DNA from: an uncultured Lachnospiraceae bacterium
Lineage (GTDB): Bacteria > Bacillota > Clostridia > Lachnospirales > Lachnospiraceae
Length of the DNA: 64,000 bases
Assembly (NCBI GenBank): GCA_910583835.1
Contig: CAJTYM010000001.1
Span: 274,011 to 338,010, forward strand
Reading direction: 5' to 3'
The notes under the pieces were generated by a model, which ran no database searches, had not been told where the DNA came from, and was given only the letters and a program-made list of their open reading frames with translations. The position numbers were made by a program, and so were the translations under genes. Of this stretch, positions 24,554-33,220 are shown in pieces; position 1 is the stretch's first letter; every line of letters begins with the position of its first letter.

Positions 24554-26956
24554 ATGAAGAAGATTTCTGCCAGGTATCTGGCTTTTGTGCTTAGCTTTAT
24601 TTTGGCTTTCACTGTCTCATGTGCGCCGATAGGAAAAGGCGGAAGGGAAATGAGTGAACAAGAGGGCGTAGAGGAAGAAGGGGTGAAAGGACAGGCTTTA
24701 AATAGTGAGGGATTGGATGGACAGGCATTGAATAGTGAGGAATCAGAGGGAAAGAAATTAAAAGGTGAGGAATCAAGGGGTCAGTCGGAAGCGGTAATGG
24801 GCAGATACCGAGAGAAAAAAGTGGTATTGCCAATGTCCGTCCGAACGCTTTTTGATATAGAAAGCGGGGAAGATGGCAGCGTGAACATTCTGTTTGAAAG
24901 TGAGCCGGGCAGCTTTCATTATTATGGAAGCAGTGATGGCGGCGTTTCCTGGGAAAAGCATGATGTAGGGGAGGAATGGATTCCACAGGGGTATCGTATC
25001 GTTTCTGCCTGTTTTGGAGCGGATGACAAGATTATTTTGTCTGCCGGAAAGATGTCCGAAAACCTGATCGATGATAAACATGCGATTGGGGAATATGATT
25101 ATTTTCTGATAGAGGATACCAATGGAAGCCCTCAGGTACAGGAATTGCAGCTGCAGCTTCCAACGCCAAAGGAGGAGAATCTGCAGTCCGGTTATGGATT
25201 AGGGCAGATTATGATTGCAGATGATGGAAAGATTTATGGCATGTTCTCATCATCAGACGGAGAGGACATTGAGTTTCAGGTCTTATGTTTTAATTCCGTG
25301 CAGGGCGAGGTTCTTTGGGATTTGAAAACATCGGCGGCAGAGATAGATTTGTATGAGGATAAGATTTATCTGAATGAACACAGCGGCGCAATTCAGATTT
25401 TGGATGCAGAAAACGGCGGTAAGTTGGGGGATCTGTCTATTTCCCTGGGAAATAATTTTATAAAAAACTGCATGGATGTCGATGTCTCCAAAGAGAAAAT
25501 TTTTTACTGCAATGAACAGGGGATTTACGGCACGGATTACGCTGCGGCTCTAACAGAACTTCTAGTCGATGGGAGAGTGAGCAGTTTTTCCGACATAAAC
25601 ACCACCATAAAAGGTTTTTGCAGCGTAAACGGAGAGGAGTTTCTTCTGTTTGTGCAGGATGCTTCTGGGGGAGATATGGAATTGCTGCAGTATATATATG
25701 ATGAAGAACTTCCAGCGCAGCCGGAACAGGAACTTGTCGTTTATTCCCTGGAAGAAAGCGCGATTATAGATAAAATTGTCTTTGATTTCCAGTCCAGCCA
25801 CCCGGAGATGCGGATGGAATATGAGGTCGGGATGGCAGCGTCTACGGTGAAAGAAGAAGCAGATGCCATCAGCAGCCTGAATACGGAGATTATGGCAGGA
25901 AATGGACCGGATGTCCTAATTTTAAACGGATTGCCCTGGGAGTCCTATGCAGAAAAAGGAATCCTTGTGGATTTGAGCGATGATTTAGAAGACTATGCCA
26001 ATGGGAAAAAAGGGTTTGCGAATCTTTTTCAGGCATATCAGCAAGGCGGCTCCCAGTTTGCGGCGCCGATTTGCTTTAAATTTCCGGTATTAATAGGGAC
26101 CGGGGATGATGTCTCTCAGGTGGAATCTCCTGAAAAACTGTTGGAGGCAGCGGAAGCCATAAAAGATTTACCGCCATTTTTCCGGGCAGGGCAGCGTCTT
26201 CTATGCTATCTGTTCAGTATTTATTGGCAAAATATAGGAACGGAGGAAGGGTCTGTCTCCAGGGAGGAGCTAAAGAAACTTCTGGCAAATATCAAAGAAA
26301 TCAATGACAATTTGCGGGAAAAGGAAAATGAGACATCAAAGTTTTTTAACACGGAGGATGAGGAGGGCATGAGTTTCGGTGCGTTTGCCAATGACGAGTT
26401 CCTCGATGCATCGAGTATAAAATATGGGAATGTGGCAATGGATTTAGGGTATCTGGGTACGGTTCATGATTTTGTGGACGTGTGCAATCAGGATTTGTCA
26501 TATCAGGCAGTTTCCCAAGGCGTGTTCAGCGCATTGATTGCCGGAATCAACAGTGAATCGCCGAATATGGAGATTGCCAGGGAGTTTCTGGAATTTGCGC
26601 TTGGGGAAGAGGAGCAGAAAATATTTATTGATGCTGGATTGTACCCTATTATCATGGGATTTCCGGTAAACAAGGCTGTCTTTACAGGTTTGCAGGATGA
26701 ACCTTCCGAAAAATTGGTGGAGGAATATGGAAGAGGCTATGCAAACCGAGGAGAGGTCTTTGAATGGCCAACCGAGCAGAAGTTTGCAGGACTGGAAGAT
26801 GTGATTGAGGCATGTACGGTACCTGCCATGGAAGACAAGGTTGTAATTGATATGGTACGCAAAGAAGCGGTTCCCTACCTGGCTGGAGAGAAAAATCTTG
26901 AGATGGCAGCAGAAGAGATTGCCCAGTCCATAGAGCTATATCTTTTGGAAAAATAA
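24554..26956 (+). CDS. Solute-binding lipoprotein with N-terminal beta-propeller-like domain
   Basis: 800 residues with an AAAGGAGG site. Lipoprotein signal ending FTVSC; then a spacer with short repeats (GQALNSE twice, SEESEGKKLKGEESRG). Residues about 75-385 look like a BNR/propeller-type domain (GSFHYYGSSDGGVSWEKHD). From about 395 a family-1 extracellular solute-binding domain follows (QELVVYSLEESAIIDKIVFDF, GNGPDVLILNGLPW). Family-1 proteins are usually about 400-450 residues, so the N-terminal half is extra. Two permeases follow after nine bases, forming a carbohydrate-type importer. The substrate is unknown. Confidence 0.85.
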   Translation: MKKISARYLAFVLSFILAFTVSCAPIGKGGREMSEQEGVEEEGVKGQALNSEGLDGQALNSEESEGKKLKGEESRGQSEAVMGRYREKKVVLPMSVRTLFDIESGEDGSVNILFESEPGSFHYYGSSDGGVSWEKHDVGEEWIPQGYRIVSACFGADDKIILSAGKMSENLIDDKHAIGEYDYFLIEDTNGSPQVQELQLQLPTPKEENLQSGYGLGQIMIADDGKIYGMFSSSDGEDIEFQVLCFNSVQGEVLWDLKTSAAEIDLYEDKIYLNEHSGAIQILDAENGGKLGDLSISLGNNFIKNCMDVDVSKEKIFYCNEQGIYGTDYAAALTELLVDGRVSSFSDINTTIKGFCSVNGEEFLLFVQDASGGDMELLQYIYDEELPAQPEQELVVYSLEESAIIDKIVFDFQSSHPEMRMEYEVGMAASTVKEEADAISSLNTEIMAGNGPDVLILNGLPWESYAEKGILVDLSDDLEDYANGKKGFANLFQAYQQGGSQFAAPICFKFPVLIGTGDDVSQVESPEKLLEAAEAIKDLPPFFRAGQRLLCYLFSIYWQNIGTEEGSVSREELKKLLANIKEINDNLREKENETSKFFNTEDEEGMSFGAFANDEFLDASSIKYGNVAMDLGYLGTVHDFVDVCNQDLSYQAVSQGVFSALIAGINSESPNMEIAREFLEFALGEEEQKIFIDAGLYPIIMGFPVNKAVFTGLQDEPSEKLVEEYGRGYANRGEVFEWPTEQKFAGLEDVIEACTVPAMEDKVVIDMVRKEAVPYLAGEKNLEMAAEEIAQSIELYLLEK

Positions 26957-26965
26957 GGAGGCTGC

Positions 26966-27808
26966 ATGAAAAAAAGGAATAGTGGTTTGCGGGATTTTAT
27001 GTTTCTTGTGCCAAGCCTGACAGGGGTGCTGATCTTTGTATTCCTTCCTTTTGCGGATGTGGTGAGGAGATCGTTTACAAGCGTTGGCGGCAAATCGTTT
27101 ATCGGATTTGGCAATTATAAAATGGTGGCAACGAATCAGGCATTTCGCCTGGCGGTGGAAAATACCTGTCGTTTCTTGCTGGTATGCGTACCTTTGCTGC
27201 TGTTGCTTTCCCTGATACTGGCAAATATTATTTATTTCGGAGCGGGAAGGTTTTATCGGAATGTCTGCTTGCTGCCAATGGCGGTGCCGGTTGCTTCCCT
27301 GGTGTTTGTATGGAAAATAGTGTTTCACAGAAATGGGCTTATCAGCACTTATCTGGGTTCTCCGGTAGATTGGCTGAATTCTTCCTGGTCATTTTGGGTC
27401 CTTGCCGGCACATTTCTGTGGAAAAATATGGGATATTACGTTGTTCTGTGGCTGGCAGGATTGGAACGCATACCAGGGGAACTTTACGAGGCGGCAGCAG
27501 TCGATGGGGCAGGGCTTTTTTCCAAATTTTGCTACATAACTTTTCCGGGGCTTCGCTCCATGTTCTCGGCAACGCTGATATTGTCGGTGACAGCGGCGCT
27601 CAAATCCTACCGGGAGAGTTACCTGTTGGCAGGCGAATACCCGGACAAAAGCATCTATATGGTTCAGCATCTGTTCCATAACTGGTTCCGTGATATGTCA
27701 GTTGAAAAAATGTCGGCGGGCGCTGTAATCCTCGTCTGCACGTTTGCAGTAATGGTCTGGCCGTTCCGCAAGAAAGGAAGGGGAAATCCAGGTTTGTTCC
27801 ATAATTAA
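26966..27808 (+). CDS. ABC transporter permease, MalF-type
   Basis: 280 residues, six membrane segments, an AAGGAGG site. The EAA loop that contacts the ATPase is intact: ELYEAAAVDGAGLFSKFCYI..PGL. It belongs to the sugar-import (CUT1) permease class (SLTGVLIFVFLPFADVVRRSF; FIGFGNYKMV). It partners the permease at 27824 and the binding protein at 24554. No ATPase gene accompanies them, so a shared MsmX/UgpC-type ATPase elsewhere would be needed. Confidence 0.9.
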   Translation: MKKRNSGLRDFMFLVPSLTGVLIFVFLPFADVVRRSFTSVGGKSFIGFGNYKMVATNQAFRLAVENTCRFLLVCVPLLLLLSLILANIIYFGAGRFYRNVCLLPMAVPVASLVFVWKIVFHRNGLISTYLGSPVDWLNSSWSFWVLAGTFLWKNMGYYVVLWLAGLERIPGELYEAAAVDGAGLFSKFCYITFPGLRSMFSATLILSVTAALKSYRESYLLAGEYPDKSIYMVQHLFHNWFRDMSVEKMSAGAVILVCTFAVMVWPFRKKGRGNPGLFHN

Positions 27809-27823
27809 AAGGAGAGGAAAATC

Positions 27824-28714
27824 TTGAGTTGTTATATAAGTAAGAAAATAAAGAGGGTAGAAGTCCTGAGAAGTTACATTGTTAAAATGATAGCTTACTT
27901 GCTGGCGGCGGCAGCGTGTATCTTGTCATGCATTCCGCTGCTGCTTTTGGCGGTGGGGACTGTCACCGGCAATTATGAGTTGGCGTCTTGCCTGGAGGGG
28001 ACGCTTTGGGGGGAGGGAGGGACATATCTGCTGTTATTTCCCTCGTACCCCACCCTCGGTGGCATGATGGAGGTGCTGTTCAAAGAGCCGGAATTCTATG
28101 TGGTGTTTTGGAATTCTGTGGAATTGACAGGCTGTATTGTACTGGGGCAGATTTTGTTTGCTGTTCCTGCTGCATGGGGATTTTCCAGATGGCATGGCAG
28201 GTGGAGCAGCCTGCTGTTTTATCTCTATACCATATTGATGCTGCTCCCTTTTCAGGTGACGATGCTGTCAAATTATATCGTAATTGATGGTTTGGGAATT
28301 CTTGATACACATGCGGCAGTCATTTTGCCGGCAGTATTTTCCACATTTCCGGTATTTATTATTTACCGCAGCTTTCTGGGCATACCGGAGGAAATATACG
28401 AGGCGTTTTCCCTGGACAGCAGCAGCCATTGGCGGATGTTTTGTCATGTGGGCGTCCCCCTTGCGCTGCCAGGAATAAAATCGGCAGCATTGCTCGGTAT
28501 CATTGAATACTGGAATATGGTGGAGCAGCCGCTGCTATTCTTAAAGACGCCGTCACGCTGGCCATTCTCCCTGTACATACCGGGAATCAGCTACGATAAT
28601 GTCCAATATATATTTGCTTGTTCGCTGATTGTGCTTACGCCCATGGTACTGATTATGTTCTGGGGAAAAGATGATATCCGCAAGGGGATTGGCAACATGG
28701 CTGTCAAACCATAG
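27824..28714 (+). CDS. ABC transporter permease, MalG-type
   Basis: 296 residues from a TTG with an AAGGAGAGG site. Six membrane segments; EAA loop EIYEAFSLDSSSHWRMFCHV..PLALPGIK, with the usual Gly of the loop replaced by Ser (SSSHW), a modest departure from the consensus. It is 15 bases after the first permease and 15 bases before the adaptor gene. A longer than usual first outside loop (LASCLEGTLWGEGGTYLLL) is present. Confidence 0.88.
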   Translation: MSCYISKKIKRVEVLRSYIVKMIAYLLAAAACILSCIPLLLLAVGTVTGNYELASCLEGTLWGEGGTYLLLFPSYPTLGGMMEVLFKEPEFYVVFWNSVELTGCIVLGQILFAVPAAWGFSRWHGRWSSLLFYLYTILMLLPFQVTMLSNYIVIDGLGILDTHAAVILPAVFSTFPVFIIYRSFLGIPEEIYEAFSLDSSSHWRMFCHVGVPLALPGIKSAALLGIIEYWNMVEQPLLFLKTPSRWPFSLYIPGISYDNVQYIFACSLIVLTPMVLIMFWGKDDIRKGIGNMAVKP

Positions 28715-28729
28715 AGGGAGGGAATATCC

Positions 28730-30067
28730 ATGCAGTTATTGAAACGTTTCAGGCTGTTTGCCTGTAACCGGGGCAGCCGCGCCCTTGCCATATTTCTGGC
28801 AGTGATGGCGGTTCTGACAATGGTATCCAGGGCGGTGGATTCGTTGCTGATTCCGCAGGTTGCAGTCTGTGATTTTGAAGAGAGGAAATTGGAGTATCCA
28901 GTGGAGATAGCGGGGCGTGTGGGGACCGTGGGGAAGCGTGCCATCTATTGTCAGGACAACTTACGCATAGATAATGTCTGGGTACAGCAAAATGATACGG
29001 TTGAAAAAGGCGATTTGCTGTTTACGCTTGACCTTGAGTTCCTGGAGGAAGAAATTCATCGGCTGGAGCTTGAAACCCACAAATATGATTTGCAGATTGA
29101 AGATATCGAAAATGCTTACCTGCAGCAGGTTAGCCAACCGGAAAATAATTTTGGAGGGACGGAATCTGGAACATGGAATAGCATTATCGTGACGGCGGAT
29201 CAGGGCAGCATGGACCTGCCGCAAAGTGACAATACAGGGGCAGCCAAAGACAACGCGGCTGCTTTGCTGCAGCTTGATAAGCGAGAGAAGCAATTGACGC
29301 TGGACAGCCTTTATGCATTGCGGGAGCAAGAGGGGAAGGTCTGCGCAGAATTTGCCGGGTGCGTGCTGGAATGCAGGGTATCTGCGGGCAGCATTACGTT
29401 ACCGGAGCCGGTGATGGTTCTTGAGGATTTTAGTCAGGATTTGCGGTTTGAAGGGACAGTAGGCAGAGATGGGGAGCCCCATACAGAAGAAAGGACAGCC
29501 GGTGCGTCTGGGCAAGCTGATACAGAGGGGGATATCACTGGCGCACAGAAGAATTTTAAGATAGAAGAGGGTATCGCCGGAACAACGAAGAATCTTAAGA
29601 TAGAAGTGGGTATTGCCGGAACAGAGAAGAATTTAAAGATAGAGGAAGGGGTGGAGTGCACGTTAGAAATGGAGCAGAGCGGAGAGGCTTTAGAGGGGGT
29701 GGCAATCACCAAGGTGGTACAGGGGGAGGAAGGAGCCTGCCGGGTCGTTGCCGATGTGGAAAAGGGTGCGCTTCGTCAGACGGGAAATGCTGTGTTAAGT
29801 TTTACCAAAGAGAGCAGAAAATACCGAAATTGTGTTCCGCTCTCTGCGCTTTATAGCGGAAAAGCAGGTTATTATGTGATTGCCGTGGAGGAAGATAAGA
29901 CGATTCTGGGCATACAGTCCGTTGCCAGCTTTGTGCCGGTATCCGTAATCGAAAGTAATGACGAGTATGCCGCAGTGGAAGGGAATGTATATGGATGCAG
30001 TAAAATCGTAGTCCAAGCCAACAAGGAGGTAACGGAGGGGGAGCGGGTGAGGGTTATGGAGGAATGA
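28730..30067 (+). CDS. Membrane-fusion (HlyD-like) adaptor protein
   Basis: 445 residues with a GGGAGGG site. One N-terminal membrane segment (about 18-40), then a biotinyl-lipoyl-like half (YPVEIAGRVG..QQNDTVEKGDLLFTLDLEFLEEEIHRL), a short coiled coil and a second lipoyl half (ECRVSAGSITLPEPVMVL), closing with beta-barrel strands. A three-fold repeat of about 14 residues (KNFKIEEGIAGT, KNLKIEVGIAGT, KNLKIEEGVECT) interrupts the barrel at about 270-310. Such adaptors normally serve exporters; here the gene ends an importer-type operon, while an exporter pair lies 200 bases downstream. Confidence 0.75.
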   Translation: MQLLKRFRLFACNRGSRALAIFLAVMAVLTMVSRAVDSLLIPQVAVCDFEERKLEYPVEIAGRVGTVGKRAIYCQDNLRIDNVWVQQNDTVEKGDLLFTLDLEFLEEEIHRLELETHKYDLQIEDIENAYLQQVSQPENNFGGTESGTWNSIIVTADQGSMDLPQSDNTGAAKDNAAALLQLDKREKQLTLDSLYALREQEGKVCAEFAGCVLECRVSAGSITLPEPVMVLEDFSQDLRFEGTVGRDGEPHTEERTAGASGQADTEGDITGAQKNFKIEEGIAGTTKNLKIEVGIAGTEKNLKIEEGVECTLEMEQSGEALEGVAITKVVQGEEGACRVVADVEKGALRQTGNAVLSFTKESRKYRNCVPLSALYSGKAGYYVIAVEEDKTILGIQSVASFVPVSVIESNDEYAAVEGNVYGCSKIVVQANKEVTEGERVRVMEE

Positions 30068-30153
30068 TTTAAGAAATCTTGAGAGAGAGCCTGGATATAA
30101 TCAATATTTTTAGCATCTTACCACTCCTTTTATGCATTTCACCCATCCGCTAC

Positions 30154-30181
30154 TTGTATTCCCTGCCAATTCTGCTAAAGT
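30154..30181 (+). promoter_or_regulatory. Possible promoter of the ABC exporter genes
   Basis: TTGTAT (30154-30159) and TAAAGT (30176-30181), 16 bases apart, in the 206-base gap before the ABC ATPase. Weak but the only candidate. Confidence 0.4.
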
Positions 30182-30273
30182 AAACCTATCTTCTTCAGAG
30201 GATGGTAGGGAATATAGGGAAACGCTGTTTTCATCAGTATTTCCGTAGGCTTATAAGAAATGGGAGGAATGGC

Positions 30274-31185
30274 ATGGAAGAAGCAATCAAAGTGAAACAT
30301 CTGAAAAAATATTATCAGGATGTCAAGGCAGTGGATGATATCAGTTTTTCTGTGGCGCGCGGTGAGTTTTTCGGCTTTTTGGGCGTGAACGGCGCGGGGA
30401 AATCAACTACCATCAATATGCTCTGCACGCTGCAGGAGCCTACGGACGGTGAGGCGTATGTCAATGGTCTGGAGCTTGGCAGAGAAAATGAAGATATCAA
30501 GAAGCATATCGGCGTGGTTTATCAGGGCAATTGTCTGGATAAAATGCTTACGGTCAAAGAAAATCTGCTGCTGCGGGGCAGCCTGTATGAGACAGACAAA
30601 GCGAAATTAAAGAAAAACCTCGCCCATGTGGCAGAAATCCTGGGGCTTTCCGATGTGCTGAAACGTCCCTTTGGCAAGCTGTCGGGCGGGCAGAAACGAA
30701 GATGTGAGATTGCGCGGGCACTGATGCATACGCCGGATATCCTGTTTCTGGACGAGCCCACCACAGGACTTGACCCGGCAACGAGGAAAAGTGTTTGGGA
30801 GACGGTTCATATGCTGCAGAAAGAAATGAAAATGACAGTTTTTCTGACCACGCATTACATGGAGGAAGCTGCAAAGGCGGACCATATCGGTATCATGAGC
30901 CGTGGACATTTTGTGGAGTACGGTACGCCGTTTTCCCTGAAAGAAAAATATGCCAGAGATAAGCTGTATCTGATACCGAAAAAAGATAACTGGCATGATA
31001 TCCAGAATTATTTAACAAATCAGGAACTTACATATTCTACGACAGAGGAGGGCATGCTGCTAAAAATTGACAGCACTATCTCTTCCTTGCCTCTGCTTGC
31101 AAAGCTGCAAGAAATGCTGCAAGGGTTTGAAGTGATTCAGGGAACAATGGATGATGTGTTTTTGAACGTGACGAAGGAGGTATAG
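30274..31185 (+). CDS. ABC transporter ATP-binding protein (ABC-2 type exporter)
   Basis: 303 residues from the ATG at 30274 (GGGAGG upstream); upstream codons to 30202 lack a site. Walker A GVNGAGKST near residue 41, Q-loop VYQGN, signature KLSGGQKRRCEIARAL, Walker B ILFLDEPTTGLDP and the switch His (LTTHYMEE). A C-terminal domain of about 80 residues follows, as in drug and antimicrobial-peptide exporters. It pairs with the permease that starts one base after its stop, and lies in a group with LytTR and DUF3021 genes. Confidence 0.93.
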   Translation: MEEAIKVKHLKKYYQDVKAVDDISFSVARGEFFGFLGVNGAGKSTTINMLCTLQEPTDGEAYVNGLELGRENEDIKKHIGVVYQGNCLDKMLTVKENLLLRGSLYETDKAKLKKNLAHVAEILGLSDVLKRPFGKLSGGQKRRCEIARALMHTPDILFLDEPTTGLDPATRKSVWETVHMLQKEMKMTVFLTTHYMEEAAKADHIGIMSRGHFVEYGTPFSLKEKYARDKLYLIPKKDNWHDIQNYLTNQELTYSTTEEGMLLKIDSTISSLPLLAKLQEMLQGFEVIQGTMDDVFLNVTKEV

Positions 31186-31186
31186 G

Positions 31187-32101
31187 ATGAAGAAGTTTGT
31201 TAGCCTTACGAAACGGAACTGCCTGGTGTATCTGAGGGACCGTGCAGCAGTATTTTTTTCACTGCTTGCCATGTTGATTGTGCTGATGCTGATGGGGGTA
31301 TTTCTGGGAAATATGAATGAAGAGAGCGTGGTAAATCTGCTGAAAGAATATGGCGGGGTGCGCGATGCGGTCCTCGACCAGCAACATGCCCGGGAACTGG
31401 TTCAATATTGGACATTGGCAGGAATTCTTGTCGTAAATGCAGTTACGGTTACCTTATCCGTGGTTGGCAGCAGGGTTACGGATATCTCGGAAGGCAGGCT
31501 GGCAAGTTTCTATTCAGCTCCGGTCAGCCGCAGCATTATAGCCCTGTCTTATGTATCGTCAGCTGTTGTGATTGGCATCTTTATGTGTTTGCTGACACTG
31601 GCGATAGCGCTCTGCTATATTGCGGCGACAGGAGGGACAGTGCTGGGAGGTCAGGCCTTGGCAGAGATTTTCCTGCTGATTGTGTTAAATGTCTGTATTT
31701 TTTCTTTTATCATGTATTTGCTGGCATTGTTTATAAAAAGCAGCAGCGCCTGGTCGGGAATTGCCACAGTAGTCGGCACGCTGGTGGGATTTGTGGGGGC
31801 AATCTACCTGCCGATGGGCAATCTCCCGGATGGAGTGGCTGCTGTGCTCAAATACATTCCAATCCTTCATGGGACTTCCCTGATGCGCGAGGTCTGCTGT
31901 GCTGAAGCGTTGGAGGATACATTTTCAGGGCTTCCCGCGCAGGTACTTTCAGAGTATAAAGAGTATATGGGAATCCGTGTGGAAATGGGCGGACATATAG
32001 TATCAGGTACATTCCAGGTGTTATTTCTCGTGGGATGTGGTATACTGGCTTTTGTAATCATTGCTTTGGTGCAGGGCAGGAAGAACATCAGCGACCGTTA
32101 A
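31187..32101 (+). CDS. ABC-2 type transporter permease
   Basis: 304 residues, six membrane segments: one near 22-44, then a large outside loop (EESVVNLLKEYGGVRDAVLDQ) and five grouped segments (about 78-295). The stretch RVTDISEGRLASFYSAPVSRS is the usual ABC-2 coupling region. Together with the ATPase at 30274 it makes an exporter; the substrate is unknown. LytTR-controlled ABC-2 exporters are common for peptide immunity or export. Confidence 0.9.
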   Translation: MKKFVSLTKRNCLVYLRDRAAVFFSLLAMLIVLMLMGVFLGNMNEESVVNLLKEYGGVRDAVLDQQHARELVQYWTLAGILVVNAVTVTLSVVGSRVTDISEGRLASFYSAPVSRSIIALSYVSSAVVIGIFMCLLTLAIALCYIAATGGTVLGGQALAEIFLLIVLNVCIFSFIMYLLALFIKSSSAWSGIATVVGTLVGFVGAIYLPMGNLPDGVAAVLKYIPILHGTSLMREVCCAEALEDTFSGLPAQVLSEYKEYMGIRVEMGGHIVSGTFQVLFLVGCGILAFVIIALVQGRKNISDR

Positions 32102-32181
32102 AGTATTAAGGAAAATTACCAGCAGCCATTGGGGCAGGAATGTATAGGGGCATCTGAGAGGATTTGGATAGGAGTTTTGTT

Positions 32182-32619
32182 ATGAAAGTGACAATTGTGG
32201 ATATTGGGCCGGAGGAAGAAGAAGAAATTATCTTGAGATGCCGCTCACTGGATGATGACATGGTAAAGATTATTAACCGCCTGAAACAGGGCGGCGCGAA
32301 ACTTACGGCGTATAAGGACGGCGGGATGTTTTTTGTAGAACCGGAGGAAGTGTTTTATTTTGAATCCGTGGACCAGAAAGTGTTCGCATACTGTAAATCA
32401 GAAGTTTATCAGGTGAAGAGCAAGCTTTACGAATTGTTGGATGAATTGCCGGGGTGGATGTTTTTGAGGATATCCAAGTCTGTCATATTGAATCTCAATC
32501 AGATAAAAAGCCTGACTCCGGCATTTGGCGGCCGTTATGAAGCGTTACTGAAAAATGGCGAGAAAGTGATTATATCCAGACAGTATGTAGGGGCGTTAAA
32601 AGAGAGATTGGGCGTATAA
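32182..32619 (+). CDS. LytTR-domain DNA-binding protein
   Basis: 145 residues from the ATG at 32182 (AGGAG upstream; the TTG at 32164 is less likely). The N-terminal third is an acidic, receiver-less region (DIGPEEEEEIILRCRSLDDD); residues about 45-145 are the LytTR domain (FVEPEEVFYFESVDQKVFAYC, FLRISKSVILNLNQIKSL, NGEKVIISRQYVGALKERLG). The pairing with a downstream DUF3021 gene is a recognised module in which the DUF3021 membrane protein holds the LytTR regulator in check. It probably controls the ABC-2 exporter genes just upstream. Confidence 0.92.
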   Translation: MKVTIVDIGPEEEEEIILRCRSLDDDMVKIINRLKQGGAKLTAYKDGGMFFVEPEEVFYFESVDQKVFAYCKSEVYQVKSKLYELLDELPGWMFLRISKSVILNLNQIKSLTPAFGGRYEALLKNGEKVIISRQYVGALKERLGV

Positions 32620-32666
32620 TATCCAGACAGTATGTGGGGGCGTTAAAAGAGAGGTTGGGCGTATAG
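32573..32666 (+). repeat. 47-base tandem duplication of the LytTR gene's 3' end
   Basis: 32573-32619 (TATCCAGACAGTATGTAGGG..GGCGTATAA) is repeated at 32620-32666 with two substitutions. The second copy lies after the stop codon and would encode the same ISRQYVGALKERLGV tail, so it is a fossil of a slipped duplication rather than a functional site. Confidence 0.9.
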
Positions 32667-32695
32667 ATTGTGCAGTATCAGGAGGAGCAGAGAAG

Positions 32696-33127
32696 ATGAA
32701 ACGGTTGGAATCTATGGTTTCTGTATTTGAAAAAGTCACTGCCGGCATTTTATTTGTAGCTGCGGTGTTTATTTCCGTATTTTATGGCTGGGACACAGAA
32801 TTGAGTGTTAGCATTTTGTGGCAGATTCTCTTTCTCTCAGCAGTCTGTGCACTGGGCAGCATAATATTGCCGTTAGAAGGTGAGAAAGAAAAGGAAGTAT
32901 CCAGAACTGCCATGCTGGTGCGCACAATCCTCTACTTTATCTATGTTAATGTAGTAGTTTTAGGGTTTGGGTTTCTGTTTCAATGGTTTACGTTTGACAA
33001 CGGATGGCAGGTTTTGGGCATGGAACTTGCGATATTGTTTGTGTTTGTTGCAGTGGCGCTGATTTTTTACTGGTCCCAGTGCCTGGAAGCAAGGCGGATG
33101 AATGAGAAGCTGAAAAAGAGAGGATAA
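32696..33127 (+). CDS. DUF3021 family membrane protein
   Basis: 143 residues with a CAGGAGGAG site. Four membrane segments (about 15-32, 40-58, 78-96, 104-124) and a basic C-terminal end (CLEARRMNEKLKKRG), the usual form of DUF3021 proteins. These act with LytTR regulators as membrane-bound inhibitors in two-gene systems. It follows the LytTR gene by 76 bases, a gap widened by the tandem duplication. A terminator follows. Confidence 0.85.
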   Translation: MKRLESMVSVFEKVTAGILFVAAVFISVFYGWDTELSVSILWQILFLSAVCALGSIILPLEGEKEKEVSRTAMLVRTILYFIYVNVVVLGFGFLFQWFTFDNGWQVLGMELAILFVFVAVALIFYWSQCLEARRMNEKLKKRG

Positions 33128-33145
33128 ATGGCTGGTTTTTAGTTT

Positions 33146-33180
33146 GCAGGGTCTCAAAATTTGACACCCTGCAAAATTTT
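33146..33180 (+). terminator. Terminator after the DUF3021 gene
   Basis: GCAGGGT (33146-33152) pairs with ACCCTGC (33166-33172) around a CTCAAAATTTGAC loop that can itself pair (TCAAA/TTTGA), followed by AAAATTTTGTG. Confidence 0.75.
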
Positions 33181-33220
33181 GTGCTATTATGAAATTATTA
33201 AAAATTAAAATGGTGGTAGT

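Noticed and set aside
30274..32101. ABC ATPase and permease as the missing ATPase of the importer at 24554-28714
   Set aside because: The ATPase is of the ABC-2 exporter class and overlaps functionally with its own permease; importer permeases of this type use a different ATPase class.
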